Shown piece by piece: positions 17,246-25,583 of a stretch of DNA of 64,000 nucleotides. The translations under genes were made by a program, and so were the position numbers. How positions within the stretch are numbered: the first letter of the stretch is position 1; every line of letters starts with the position of its first letter. The stretch is from Planctomycetota bacterium (lineage in GTDB: Bacteria > Planctomycetota > UBA1135 > GCA-002686595), in contig JAKVCD010000017.1 of the NCBI GenBank assembly GCA_022446815.1, positions 125,412 to 189,411 of the forward strand, written 5' to 3'. The notes beneath the pieces are model-generated. The model was not told the DNA's origin and did no database searches. It worked only from the letters and a program-made list of their open reading frames with translations.

Positions 17246-20221
17246 TTAGCGGCGCTCGAGGGTGGAGTCAGTAGAGACGCCCTTGCTCCAGAGCTCTCCA
17301 GGCTCATCGCCGCCGCTTGTATGCTCACGGCAGATGTGCAAGTTCTCTCCCAAGCGCAGGGCAGCGTGACCGACGCTCTCCAAGACGACGCCATCGAGCA
17401 CCCCTGAGCCAGCTCCGACGAGAGCGGCGTAGCCACCACGAAGAATCGAGCGTTCGCAGAAGACCTCTAGGCGACCTTGGCCCTCTACTGCGCTGCGATC
17501 TCTAGAGGAGAGCGCGCATGTATCTAGGTAGACCATCCGTGGCCCCTGCAGGCACGAGGCCGTAGTGCGCAGCTCGCTCTCGCGCGCGAAGAGCGCGCTG
17601 ACTCCGACAAAGCGCATCAAGATGGGACCTCCCCTGCCGCCCTTTGAGCTGGCAGGACTTCCGAGCACACAGCTCGAGAGCGTGACGACGCTGTCTGTCG
17701 CCTGCACCCCCATCGAAGAGGAGCTCAGCTCGCAGTCCTTCAGGAGGAGTTCCCCGCCAAGGATCGTGACCCCGACACCAGATCGAGGCTTGAGCTTGAG
17801 GTTCTCGAGCGTGACCTTCGCGCCCTCATCAATGATAAAGGATGCGTGGATGAAGACCTCCCCCTCACCGATGAGGTGGACCCCTTCACCGCCGGTGCGC
17901 AAGGTCGAGAGGCTGCCGCTCTCAGCTTCATAGACGCCCGCAGGAACGAGAATTGTCTCCCCCACACCAGAGCGCCTGCACTCGTCTAGGATCGACGCGA
18001 GCTCATCGAAGTCACCGGGCTCAACTCGGAGGGGCTCTTGAAGTGAGCGCGGCTCCTGGAAGAGGCGCTCTCCGAGGCGGCGCGCGGCGACTTGTCGAAC
18101 CATAGGATCGCGGACGACGTCGAGCGCTGCGGCCAGGAAAGACCCAGGCGCCTCTCTCCCTTCGAGGCGATCCTCGAGCAGCGCGAGCACGAGCCTCGCA
18201 CGGGCGATGGCCTCCTCTTCCCTGACGAGGTCCCCGAAGGAGGCCTCGAGATCTGAGACAACCTGCAAAACGAGGAGTCGGGTCCAAACCTCAGCCTCGC
18301 TCACCGCGCCCTGGAGAGAGTCAGCGAGCTGGATCGGGTCTAAGGCGCTCATGAGCTCTAGCTCTCGCGCGACCTCGATGAGCTCCAGCCCCTCCGAGTG
18401 AGCGCGGACGCCGGGACTCTCTACTCGTGGCGGGAGCAAGAGCGCTATCGATGCGACGTCCCGTACAAAGCCCTCTGGGTCCACCTCCGCGAGGACCTCA
18501 AGGTGCGCTCGAGCCTGCTCAACATCTCGGACCTTGAAAGCGCCAAAGGCCCGGACCAAGGGGTCCGGATCGAGGAAGCCTGGCAGCGCTGTCTCATCAA
18601 GACCGAGCTCGTTCGCCCGCTTGAGAAGCAGCTCAGGCACGAGCGCCTCCGCTGGCGCGCTGACGGCATCCTCGTTCCCGAGTCCGCTCAAGAGCTCCCT
18701 AGCAGCGGCCGCTTGTTCGGGGTTCTCGGAGGAGACGACCTCGAGAAGCTGCGGCCGCGCGCGCTCACCGACGACGGCGAGGAGCTCTCTCGCACGCTGT
18801 CGTCGCGCATAGTCAGGCTGGCCCAGCTCTGTGATCGCCTCGCGGATCCAAGCCTCCGTCTGCTCACCGCCATCGTCACCGACCAAGACTGAGATGGGGA
18901 CGCTGGGGGCCGAGGGGCCATGGGGCCCCAAGCGGAGGCGAGTCCGGTAACGACAAGGGCCAGTGATCCCTGGGTTCGGGTCGATCAGCAAGGCCTCGCC
19001 TCCAGTCGTGTCCTCGGTGACGAAGACCCACTCTTCTGAGTCATAGCCCTGCTCTCGCTCAAGCGAGAGGATCGGCTCACCGAGACCCAAGCCGAGGAAG
19101 CCACCAGGGACGCTCGCCTTGACGCTAGCCCCACCCTCCGGGAGACCCTCTCCACCAAGCGTCATCGGAGTCGGGAGCAGGACGCGCCCGCCGTCAATGG
19201 CGGCGCTGAGCTTCAGTTGAGCCTTCTCCTCTTTGATCTCTCCGAGGCTCAGGCGGGCGTACAGCCCCTCTGGGAGATAGAGCGCGAGGTCACGCCCCTC
19301 GGACAGGAAGAAGCGCTGCGGTCCGTAGCCCGGTGTGTCCTTTGGCGGGAGCTCCCAGGCGTCTCGCCCGTTCGCGACCAAGGCCCTGATGAGCACGCCT
19401 TCGCCCGGCCCGATCTGCACCCCCTTGGGGTTGATGTACTCAAGCTGGATGTCAACGCGCGCGCCGCCCACCTCGCCGGTGAGCACGTTCACTCCGTCAC
19501 CCTGTCCGACCTCGACGGGACCGTCCACGACACCGCCTGCTATCGCGCGCGTGCGGGATCCCATCCCGCCGCCCTCGAGGACGACCCTGTACTCCATGAG
19601 CACGTCGGGCTCGACCTCCGCGTCTGTCCACCAAGGCTCCGTCGAGGTACCGGCAGCCTCCCACGCGCCCACTCGCTCAGCTCGTAAGGCTCGGCGCTCT
19701 ATGATCCAACGCGCGCTCTCTCGATCGCTCCTCCCCCAACTGAGCTCGACCCCTTCAGGTCGCGCGCGCCAAGAGAGCCCGGCCGGCTCACGCGAGAGCA
19801 GGAGCTCTTCGCCAGAGAGGTGCGCCCGCTCCATCGTGATGCGTCCTGCGCCTACCGCGAGGACCCTGAGATAACCCCAGCCGAGCTCCCCGAGCTCGTA
19901 GCACCACTCGCTCCCGACGAGGGTCATGACCCCCGGCTGCGGAGCGCCGCCCTCACCCCTCTCGATCCGATCACGCTCGGAGGCGCCTGGGATCAGACTG
20001 AGCAGCGCGGGCCCCAGCAGAGACTCGCCATCCCAGGTGAGGGCTTGAACCGCTTCGACCGGCGCGAGGTTTGAGACGGTGCCGGTGCCGAGGTCCAAGT
20101 AGAAGCCCACCGGGAGCTCCACGTCCTCCCAGGTGCGAGGCCCCTCCATCCCCGGCTGGGGGCCTAGGAGCGTGAGACAGAGGAGCGGGGCGAGGAGCAT
20201 CATGGGACCATCCACTTCCAT
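17246..20221 (-). CDS. Large secreted protein with HEAT-like repeats and a parallel beta-helix domain
   Basis: The 991-residue protein starts with 'MEVDGPMMLLAPLLCLTLLG', a signal peptide. A second start at 20203 is equally possible. The frame continues upstream to 20407, but that extension is the antisense of the tRNA-Ala gene and cannot be coding. The N-terminal 400 residues look fibronectin/Ig-like, with 'WRARPEGVELSWGRSD' and 'WTDAEVEPDVLMEYRVVLEG'. The middle has HEAT-like helices ('RQRARELLAVVGERARPQLLE'). The C-terminal 220 residues ('LENLKLKPRSGVGVTILGG', 'LLKDCELSSSSMGVQATDS') have the short-strand periodicity of a right-handed beta-helix. Probably a surface or periplasmic glycan-binding or structural protein; enzyme activity is unproven. 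Confidence 0.7.
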   Translation of the reverse strand: MEVDGPMMLLAPLLCLTLLGPQPGMEGPRTWEDVELPVGFYLDLGTGTVSNLAPVEAVQALTWDGESLLGPALLSLIPGASERDRIERGEGGAPQPGVMTLVGSEWCYELGELGWGYLRVLAVGAGRITMERAHLSGEELLLSREPAGLSWRARPEGVELSWGRSDRESARWIIERRALRAERVGAWEAAGTSTEPWWTDAEVEPDVLMEYRVVLEGGGMGSRTRAIAGGVVDGPVEVGQGDGVNVLTGEVGGARVDIQLEYINPKGVQIGPGEGVLIRALVANGRDAWELPPKDTPGYGPQRFFLSEGRDLALYLPEGLYARLSLGEIKEEKAQLKLSAAIDGGRVLLPTPMTLGGEGLPEGGASVKASVPGGFLGLGLGEPILSLEREQGYDSEEWVFVTEDTTGGEALLIDPNPGITGPCRYRTRLRLGPHGPSAPSVPISVLVGDDGGEQTEAWIREAITELGQPDYARRQRARELLAVVGERARPQLLEVVSSENPEQAAAARELLSGLGNEDAVSAPAEALVPELLLKRANELGLDETALPGFLDPDPLVRAFGAFKVRDVEQARAHLEVLAEVDPEGFVRDVASIALLLPPRVESPGVRAHSEGLELIEVARELELMSALDPIQLADSLQGAVSEAEVWTRLLVLQVVSDLEASFGDLVREEEAIARARLVLALLEDRLEGREAPGSFLAAALDVVRDPMVRQVAARRLGERLFQEPRSLQEPLRVEPGDFDELASILDECRRSGVGETILVPAGVYEAESGSLSTLRTGGEGVHLIGEGEVFIHASFIIDEGAKVTLENLKLKPRSGVGVTILGGELLLKDCELSSSSMGVQATDSVVTLSSCVLGSPASSKGGRGGPILMRFVGVSALFARESELRTTASCLQGPRMVYLDTCALSSRDRSAVEGQGRLEVFCERSILRGGYAALVGAGSGVLDGVVLESVGHAALRLGENLHICREHTSGGDEPGELWSKGVSTDSTLERR

Positions 20222-20326
20222 TCTACCACCCCCAAAGGGGCTCCTCGGGGCCCCAGAGGGCGCAACAAAGGAGGCTAGGACTACCGCTGCAGGGGATTCC
20301 ACACTAGACTCCCTGCCCGCAAACGT

Positions 20327-20402
20327 GGGGACGTGGCTCAGTTGGTAGAGCGTCGCGTTCGCAACGCGAAGGTCGTGGGTTCGACTCCCATCGTCTCCAC
20401 CA
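20327..20402 (+). tRNA. tRNA-Ala(CGC), CCA end encoded
   Basis: A complete cloverleaf is present. The acceptor GGGGACG pairs with CGTCTCC and includes the alanine identity pair G3-U70. The D-stem is GCTC/GAGC. The anticodon loop TTCGCAA gives anticodon CGC, which reads GCG. The T-arm is GTGGG TTCGACT CCCAT. Discriminator A73 is at 20399 and a templated CCA at 20400-20402. This is the only tRNA on the plus strand here. Confidence 0.97.
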
Positions 20403-20407
20403 TTCAC

Positions 20408-20452
20408 GCCGCGGGCCGTCGAGCGAGATCGCCTCGATGCCCGCGGCGATCT
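20408..20452 (+). terminator. Probable tRNA-Ala terminator hairpin
   Basis: A perfect 9-bp inverted repeat, GCCGCGGGC (20408-20416) and GCCCGCGGC (20439-20447), begins 5 bases after the tRNA CCA end and is followed by GATCTTCT. The U-tract is weak, so termination is likely but not certain. Confidence 0.5.
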
Positions 20453-20473
20453 TCTAGCTAGAGCGGGCCGTGC

Positions 20474-21700
20474 TCAGCGACGGCGCCGACGTCGCGGCTT
20501 CCAGCGGCCGCTCGACTCGTCTGCCTTGAAGTTACGGACGACCTCAGCGAGCGCCTCTCCGTGGACCTCCGCCTGCCAGGTCTGTACTCCCTCGATCTGG
20601 CCGATCGCATCCGCGCTCTTCGGCTGCTCTCGGGCAATGCGCGCCATCGAGAGGCGATGCAAGACGAGCGAGGCGTCATAGCCCGCGCGCTCTGCCTCCT
20701 CTCGGCGCCAAGACTTCAGGCGGTCCTGTAGCTCTCCGCCTGCCTCGTCGAGGACCACCTCCCCCTCCTTTAGCGGCTTAGGCGGCATCTCACGTATAGG
20801 CTCTAGCTCGTCTGCGTCATCAAGCGCGTCGAGGATGTCCCCCCCGATGCGTCGAACGATCCCCCAAGAGACCCCTTGGACGTCGGAGAGCTGCTTCTCA
20901 GTCTCAGGCGCACGGCGAGCGATCTCGATCACAGCTTGGTTGCTGAAGACCCGGAAGCAGGCCTGATCGCGCTCACGCGCGAGACGATCTCTCAGAATGA
21001 AGAGCTCTCGCGCGTTCCTGCGAGCGCGCGGATCGAGGGCACGCGCGCCCTTGAGCTTCGCCCACCCGTCAGGATTGAACTCAGGCCACTCCGTGCGGAT
21101 CGCCTCGAGGCGCCTGCACTCTCCCTCTAACACCTGCATGAGGCCGCGGCGCTCAAGCTCTTGAGTCTGCTCACGTCGGAGCTCTGAGAGGAAGCGGGTG
21201 TCCAAGCGCGCGTAGGCGATCTGCTTGTCGGTCAGCGGACGCTTCCCCCAGTCTGAGCGCTGGAGGCTCTTGTCGAGCTCAATCCCAAAGCGCTCTGCGA
21301 GGACAGCTCCGAGCCCCGGCGCCTCGGAACCCAGCGTCGCCTCTGCCGCGCGGGTGTCGTAGAGGTTCTCCATCGTGAAGCCATACTGCCTCTGGAAGAG
21401 GAGCACGTCGTATTCACCATCGTGGAAGAGCTTGCACTTTGTCGGATCCGCGAGAAGCTCGCCGACCCTGCTGATGTCGAAGCCCGCGAGCGGGTCTACC
21501 AGCCAGTCCTTCCCCTTGGCAGAGATTTGGATCAGGCAGATCTTCTCCCGGTAGCTGTAGTAGCTGTCAGCCTCCGTATCGATCGCGACCTCGTCAACGT
21601 CAGCGATCTCTTCACAGAGAGCGTCGAGCGCCTCGACAGAATCCACCCAGCCCGGCTCAGGCAGGTCGTGAATTCCGTCTTGTCGTGCGCGGCTCGTCAT
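20474..21700 (-). CDS. rnd: Ribonuclease D
   Basis: The 408-residue 3'-to-5' exoribonuclease trims tRNA precursors. The DEDD nuclease domain shows 'VAIDTEADSYYSY' (first D and E), 'KLFHDGEYDVLLFQRQYG' (second D) and 'QIAYARLDTRFL' (third D with the catalytic Tyr). HRDC-type helical domains follow, with 'ELFILRDRLARERDQACFRV'. The start is ATG 21700. The open frame upstream to 21808 is antisense tRNA sequence and is discarded. The start codon sits 4 bases beyond the T-run of the tRNA-Asp terminator, so rnd lies directly downstream of a tRNA gene on the same strand and may depend on terminator read-through. The tail 'WKPRRRRRR' is very basic and could bind RNA. Confidence 0.92.
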   Translation of the reverse strand: MTSRARQDGIHDLPEPGWVDSVEALDALCEEIADVDEVAIDTEADSYYSYREKICLIQISAKGKDWLVDPLAGFDISRVGELLADPTKCKLFHDGEYDVLLFQRQYGFTMENLYDTRAAEATLGSEAPGLGAVLAERFGIELDKSLQRSDWGKRPLTDKQIAYARLDTRFLSELRREQTQELERRGLMQVLEGECRRLEAIRTEWPEFNPDGWAKLKGARALDPRARRNARELFILRDRLARERDQACFRVFSNQAVIEIARRAPETEKQLSDVQGVSWGIVRRIGGDILDALDDADELEPIREMPPKPLKEGEVVLDEAGGELQDRLKSWRREEAERAGYDASLVLHRLSMARIAREQPKSADAIGQIEGVQTWQAEVHGEALAEVVRNFKADESSGRWKPRRRRRR

Positions 21701-21704
21701 GAAG

Positions 21705-21735
21705 AAAAAACCCCCCATCGGACAAGGACGGGGGG
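21705..21735 (-). terminator. Intrinsic terminator of tRNA-Asp
   Basis: Read on the minus strand, CCCCCC (21735-21730) and GGGGGG (21716-21711) form a stem with a 13-base loop, followed immediately by TTTTTT (21710-21705). It lies 12 bases after the tRNA-Asp CCA end and 5 bases before the rnd start codon. Confidence 0.85.
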
Positions 21736-21746
21736 CTTGGGCGGGA

Positions 21747-21823
21747 TGGCGAGGATGACGGGACTTGAACCCGCAACCTCCGGCGTGACAGGCCGGCACT
21801 CTAACCAATTGAGCTACATCCCC
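21747..21823 (-). tRNA. tRNA-Asp(GTC), CCA end encoded
   Basis: On the minus strand, the acceptor GGGGATG pairs with CATCCTC. The anticodon stem-loop CCGGC-CTGTCAC-GCCGG gives anticodon GTC. The T-arm is GCGGG TTCAAGT CCCGT. Discriminator G73, a known aspartate identity base, lies at 21750 and is followed by templated CCA (21749-21747). Confidence 0.97.
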
Positions 21824-21837
21824 GCGGGGAGCGCGGA

Positions 21838-21865
21838 ATTGTAGCGGCGGCTCTCGTCCTGTCCA
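21838..21865 (-). promoter_or_regulatory. Sigma-70-type promoter for tRNA-Asp
   Basis: On the minus strand, TGGACA (21865-21860; five of six to TTGACA) and TACAAT (21843-21838; five of six to TATAAT) are separated by 16 bases. The tRNA 5' end is 14 bases downstream of the -10 box. Position and match are what a stable-RNA promoter should show. Confidence 0.75.
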
Positions 21866-21885
21866 GTCTGTGCCTGCTCTTCAGC

Positions 21886-22710
21886 TCAGCAATGGGCCTT
21901 GGCCTCTTCCCAAGCGGCGATGAGGCGAGCCAGCGAGTGCCCAGTGACCCCTCCCTCCCCGAGAGAGCTCTCCATGCGCCGAAAGCGCTCTTCAAAGCGC
22001 CTCACAGCTGCCCTGCAAGCCCCCTCAGGGTCCATTCCAAGGTAGTTCCCCAGCTGGGCTCCAGCTAAGAGGACGTCCCCAAGCTCGGCCAGAGCGCGCT
22101 CCCGGCGCTCACCTTCGAGCCCCTCAGGGCCCGTAACACCATCCAGCTCCGCCTCAAGCTCCTCGACCTCCTCCTTGAGCTTCGCGAGCGCGCCACGCGC
22201 GTCCTCCCATGCGAAGCCCGCAGCGACCGCCTTCTCACACGTGCGCTGGGCGCGCTGTAAGGCAGGCAAGGCCTTGGGGACACCCGCGAGAGCGCTCGTG
22301 TCCTCATCCTTGCTGGCTCGCTCAGCCTTCTTGATCGCCTCCCAGCGACCCACAACCTCCTCGGCCTCAGTGATCTTCTCTTCCCCGAAGACGTGCGGGT
22401 GCCGCCGTACGAGCTTGTCCGCGATCGCTCTTGAGGCGTCGCCCAAGTCGAAGCGCCCAGCCTCCTCAGCGATCCGACAGATCATCGCGACGACCATCAT
22501 CACGTCCCCAGCCTCCTCAATGACGTCGGCGTCTGCGCCCGACTCCACCGCCTCCAAGAGCTCGAAGGACTCTTCGATGAGATGAGGCGCCATGGTCTCG
22601 ACGGTCTGCTTTCGATCCCAGGGGCAGCCATCCGGTGCGCGGAGCCTGTCGATGACCTCGAGTAGCCTGTCGAAGACCTCACCGCGCGCGTCTCGTGATG
22701 ACTCAGCCAT
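21886..22710 (-). CDS. mazG: Nucleoside triphosphate pyrophosphohydrolase MazG
   Basis: The 274-residue house-cleaning enzyme converts NTPs and dNTPs to the monophosphate and pyrophosphate. Two tandem MazG domains are visible. The first has '[27 protein letters not shown]' and '[12 protein letters not shown]', giving the ExxE...ExxD magnesium motif. The second has '[12 protein letters not shown]' and '[15 protein letters not shown]'. Between them lies 'RRHPHVFG', conserved in the family. The start overlaps the end of queC by 8 bp, so the two genes are co-transcribed. Confidence 0.95.
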   Translation of the reverse strand: MAESSRDARGEVFDRLLEVIDRLRAPDGCPWDRKQTVETMAPHLIEESFELLEAVESGADADVIEEAGDVMMVVAMICRIAEEAGRFDLGDASRAIADKLVRRHPHVFGEEKITEAEEVVGRWEAIKKAERASKDEDTSALAGVPKALPALQRAQRTCEKAVAAGFAWEDARGALAKLKEEVEELEAELDGVTGPEGLEGERRERALAELGDVLLAGAQLGNYLGMDPEGACRAAVRRFEERFRRMESSLGEGGVTGHSLARLIAAWEEAKAHC

Positions 22711-23434
22711 CGCCGCTCACCGCCTCAGCGTATGGGATCGGATCTTCCACCCCAGCCTCCTTGAAGCCAGCTAAGCGCAGGATGCAGGTGTCACATCGCC
22801 CGCACGCGAGCGGCCCATCCGCGGTGATCACAGGGTCATAGCATGAGTGAGTCAGGCTGAGGTCAACGCCGAGCTCAACCCCCCGAGTGACGACCTCCGC
22901 CTTGGTCATCTTGAGGAGCGGCGCCTGCACTCGGAACTTCGCGCCAGCCTCAGCACCTGCGACAGTCGCCACCTCCGCCAGCGCCTCAAAGGCCTGCAAG
23001 AATTCCGGCCTGCAGTCGGGATAGCCCGAGTAGTCGACGATGTTCGCGCCGATGAAGAGGTCTCTCGCCTTCAGGAGCTCTGCCCAGCCCAAGGCCATCG
23101 AGAGGAAGACGGAGTTTCGCGCAGGCACGTATGTGATCGGGACGCTGTCGCCGATATCGGCCTCTGGGCGATCCTTGGGGACCTCGATGTCGTCGGTGAG
23201 CGCCGAGCCTCCGATCGCGCTGAGGTCCACCTTTACGACGCGGTGCTCCTTCGCGCCGAGCGCCTCCGCCACCCGCGCCGCCGCGGCCAGCTCCACCTCG
23301 TGCCGCTGTCCATAGTCGACGCTGATGGCGTAGGTCTCGAAGCCCGCGGCGTGAGCCTCGGCGAGGGTCACGCTGGAGTCCAAGCCTCCTGAGAGGAGGC
23401 ACACTGCCTTGGGTTGATCGCTCTGGGGCGCCAT
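22703..23434 (-). CDS. queC: 7-cyano-7-deazaguanine synthase QueC
   Basis: QueC makes preQ0, the nitrile precursor of queuosine, from 7-carboxy-7-deazaguanine with ATP and ammonia. The PP-loop '[13 protein letters not shown]', '[11 protein letters not shown]' and '[14 protein letters not shown]' are diagnostic. A C-terminal zinc site is formed by 'SLTHSCYDP' and '[10 protein letters not shown]' (four cysteines). The length of 243 residues is normal. The rest of the queuosine pathway is not in the window. mazG follows with an 8-bp overlap. Confidence 0.96.
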   Translation of the reverse strand: MAPQSDQPKAVCLLSGGLDSSVTLAEAHAAGFETYAISVDYGQRHEVELAAAARVAEALGAKEHRVVKVDLSAIGGSALTDDIEVPKDRPEADIGDSVPITYVPARNSVFLSMALGWAELLKARDLFIGANIVDYSGYPDCRPEFLQAFEALAEVATVAGAEAGAKFRVQAPLLKMTKAEVVTRGVELGVDLSLTHSCYDPVITADGPLACGRCDTCILRLAGFKEAGVEDPIPYAEAVSGDG

Positions 23435-23450
23435 GCCCGCAGCATAAGGT

Positions 23451-24152
23451 TCAACCGTCGCTGCTCGCCTCCGTTTCCTCGTTCTGTGTCTGCCATCGCG
23501 CTCCGGCGCGCTCGTTGACCGAGAGCAGCAGCTCGGCCACTGCGCCCACTCGGTGACCTACCCCTTTGAGGATGATGTCGTTCACACCTAGAGGAACACA
23601 CTGAAAGGAGCCGTCGGCGTTGATCATTCTGCGGAGCTCTCTGCTCGTCGTCCTGACGTCGATGTTGGAGAGATCGAGCGGTAGCTCAAAGAGGACCGCT
23701 GGGTGCTCCCTGACATACTCGAGGTCCTCCACTGTGACCGCTTGAAAGACCGCGTCTACCTGGTTCAGCTCCGACCGCGCGCTCTTCACAGCGACCACAT
23801 GCGTCCCGCTGTGGCGCAGCACAGAGAGCACGAAGCCGCTCTGCATGAGCGCGTGCTCGGTGACAGCCCAAGCGTCCTCTGCAGGGATGGTGAAGTCGCG
23901 GTCGAAGCCAGCGGGCAGCTCGCTCAGGTGTCCTGCGACGCTCGCGTCTGTGTGCACTTGCACGCCGCTGGCCTCTGCGGTCTCAGTGAGGGCCTCGAGG
24001 AGGCTAGTCTCTCGATCACCTCCAGAGCGGATGAAGACCTCTGCTGCAGCGGGCGGCAGCTTAAAAGTCTCTGGCGGGAGATCGGCGGTGATGGCCGGAG
24101 AGATCAGTCCGGCCCCTAAGAGGGCCACGGGGGCGAGGGTGTTGAGGTTCAT
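23451..24152 (-). CDS. Secreted protein with possible secretin-type N-domains
   Basis: The 233-residue protein has a signal peptide ('[18 protein letters not shown]'). The mature part contains two small alpha/beta units ('[21 protein letters not shown]', then '[18 protein letters not shown]' with 'THVVAV', and '[22 protein letters not shown]') that resemble the N0/N1 ring domains of type II secretins. No beta-barrel gate follows, so it is not a full secretin. It may be a periplasmic assembly or adaptor protein; this is inference. ATG 24152 is chosen because GGAG lies 8-10 bases upstream and the signal peptide then sits at the N-terminus. It may be co-transcribed with queC, which starts 17 bp downstream. 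Confidence 0.55.
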   Translation of the reverse strand: MNLNTLAPVALLGAGLISPAITADLPPETFKLPPAAAEVFIRSGGDRETSLLEALTETAEASGVQVHTDASVAGHLSELPAGFDRDFTIPAEDAWAVTEHALMQSGFVLSVLRHSGTHVVAVKSARSELNQVDAVFQAVTVEDLEYVREHPAVLFELPLDLSNIDVRTTSRELRRMINADGSFQCVPLGVNDIILKGVGHRVGAVAELLLSVNERAGARWQTQNEETEASSDG

Positions 24153-24245
24153 GTTGGCTCCACGTATGGGTTCGATATGAGCCGGGGACCTCGATGCGGG
24201 CAAGTGGACGCGCTCGGTCATCATTTCTTCCCAGGCGTTTACGAG

Positions 24246-24274
24246 TTGTGGCCAAACCCGAGCGCGCCTAAATT
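24246..24274 (+). promoter_or_regulatory. Weak candidate promoter for mrp
   Basis: TTGTGG (24246-24251) and TAAATT (24269-24274) are separated by 17 bases, about 80 bases before the mrp start. A short CCCGA/TCGGG hairpin followed by TTTTT (24257-24288) overlaps it and could act as an attenuator. The match to consensus is modest. Confidence 0.3.
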
Positions 24275-24356
24275 AGTCGGGCGTTTTTAGCAGGGGAGAG
24301 CAGTCCTCCCCCAGCCCCACCATCCACACGAGACCCTCTCAACCGGCACAAATCAG

Positions 24357-25502
24357 ATGAGCGTCACTAAGGAACAGGTCCTCGCACAGCTCTCGACGAT
24401 CAACGACCCCGACCTCAACCGGGACATCGTCAGCCTCGGCTTCGTCACCAAGGCCGCTGTCTGTGACGGCGTCATCGACGTTGTGATCAACCTCACAACC
24501 CCCGCCTGTCCCGTAAAGGACCAGCTCAAGCAAGAGGCCGTAGACAAGCTCACTGCTCTTGAGGGAGCGGTGAAGGTCAACGTAGAGATGACGGCTGAGG
24601 TGAAGGGGACTCAAGAGAAGCGCGAGATCTCTCCCGACATCAAGCACATCGTCGCCGTGTCCTCAGGAAAGGGTGGCGTCGGTAAGAGCACCGTGACCGT
24701 CAACCTCGCCTGCGCCCTCGCAAAGACTGGCGCGAAGGTCGGCATCCTCGACTGCGACGTCTACGGTCCTGACATCCCGATGATGTTCGGCATGGCCGGC
24801 CAGCCTGACCAAGAGGGACAGAAGCTGCTCCCCAAAGAGCGTCACGGCGTGAAGACCATGTCCATCGGCTACCTCCTCGACGAGGAGAAGCCCGTCATCT
24901 GGCGCGGCCCGATGGTGCACAAGCTGATCGAGCAGTTCCTTGGCGACGTGGTCTGGGGTGAGCTCGACTACCTCCTCGTCGACATGCCTCCCGGCACCGG
25001 CGACGCTCAGCTCTCCCTCGCTCAGATCGTGCCGCTCTCTGGCGCGGTCCTCGTGACGACGCCCCAAGCGGTCAGCACCTTCGACGTAGGCAAGGCCATC
25101 AGCATGTTCAAGCAGGTGAAGGTCGAGATCCTCGGCATCGTCGAGAACATGGCTGGCTACAGCGTCTCCGGAAAGGTCGCTGGCGCTGCTGAGGGGACCC
25201 AAGTTGAGGTCGACCTCGGTGATCGCAGCGAGACCGTCACGACCGACGCTGAGGGTCGCTTCGAGACCATTGCCCACGTCTTCGGACAGGGCGGCGCAGA
25301 GCGCCTCGCCCAGCGACACAACTTCCCCGTCGTAGGCTCGGTCCCCCTCAACCCCTCGGTCCGTGTCGGCGGAGACGCTGGCGATCCGGTCGTCGTCTCC
25401 CACCCGGACTCTCACCTCGCGCGGGCCTTCACCGAGGCGGCGGGCAAGGTCGCCCAGCGCCTCGCGATCCGAGAGCACGCAACGCTCCCGATTCTTCAGT
25501 AA
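24357..25502 (+). CDS. mrp: Mrp/ApbC-type iron-sulfur carrier ATPase lacking the CxxC motif
   Basis: The N-terminal MIP18/DUF59 domain (residues 1-80) keeps its cysteine in 'TTPACPVKD'. The P-loop ATPase follows, with 'VSSGKGGVGKSTVTVNLA' (100-117), 'LDCDVYGPDIP' and 'VDMPPGTGDAQLS'. Relatives deliver Fe-S clusters through a CxxC that binds a bridging cluster after 'GIVENM'. Here that spot (residues about 267-307) has no cysteine. It instead carries an insert 'SGKVAGAAEGTQVEVDLG' plus 'TTDAEGRFE', like a small carboxypeptidase-regulatory-type beta segment. The frame then resumes 'FGQGGAERLA' and 'NPSVRVGGDAGDP'. The ATPase fold looks intact; cluster binding must differ or depend on the DUF59 cysteine. 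Confidence 0.9.
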   Translation: MSVTKEQVLAQLSTINDPDLNRDIVSLGFVTKAAVCDGVIDVVINLTTPACPVKDQLKQEAVDKLTALEGAVKVNVEMTAEVKGTQEKREISPDIKHIVAVSSGKGGVGKSTVTVNLACALAKTGAKVGILDCDVYGPDIPMMFGMAGQPDQEGQKLLPKERHGVKTMSIGYLLDEEKPVIWRGPMVHKLIEQFLGDVVWGELDYLLVDMPPGTGDAQLSLAQIVPLSGAVLVTTPQAVSTFDVGKAISMFKQVKVEILGIVENMAGYSVSGKVAGAAEGTQVEVDLGDRSETVTTDAEGRFETIAHVFGQGGAERLAQRHNFPVVGSVPLNPSVRVGGDAGDPVVVSHPDSHLARAFTEAAGKVAQRLAIREHATLPILQ

Positions 25503-25543
25503 GCGACTGGTCAGAAGCCGACAGACCCTCTCACCGGACTCAG

Positions 25544-25561
25544 CCCTCGCTCAAGCGAGGG
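25544..25561. terminator. Hairpin between convergent mrp and metF
   Basis: CCCTCGCT (25544-25551) and AGCGAGGG (25554-25561) form a perfect inverted repeat centred between the convergent mrp and metF stops. There is no T-run on either strand, so it may terminate by another route or only protect 3' ends. Confidence 0.45.
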
Positions 25562-25583
25562 ATGTGATTCCCAGCCCAAAGAC

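Noticed and set aside
20222..20407. N-terminal extension of the 991-residue protein frame to 20407
   Set aside because: It runs antisense through tRNA-Ala and gives the typical translated-tRNA string 'DDGSRTHDLRVANATLYQLS'; the signal peptide lies downstream.
21701..21808. N-terminal extension of the RNase D frame
   Set aside because: It crosses the tRNA-Asp terminator and part of the tRNA itself, and lacks family similarity.
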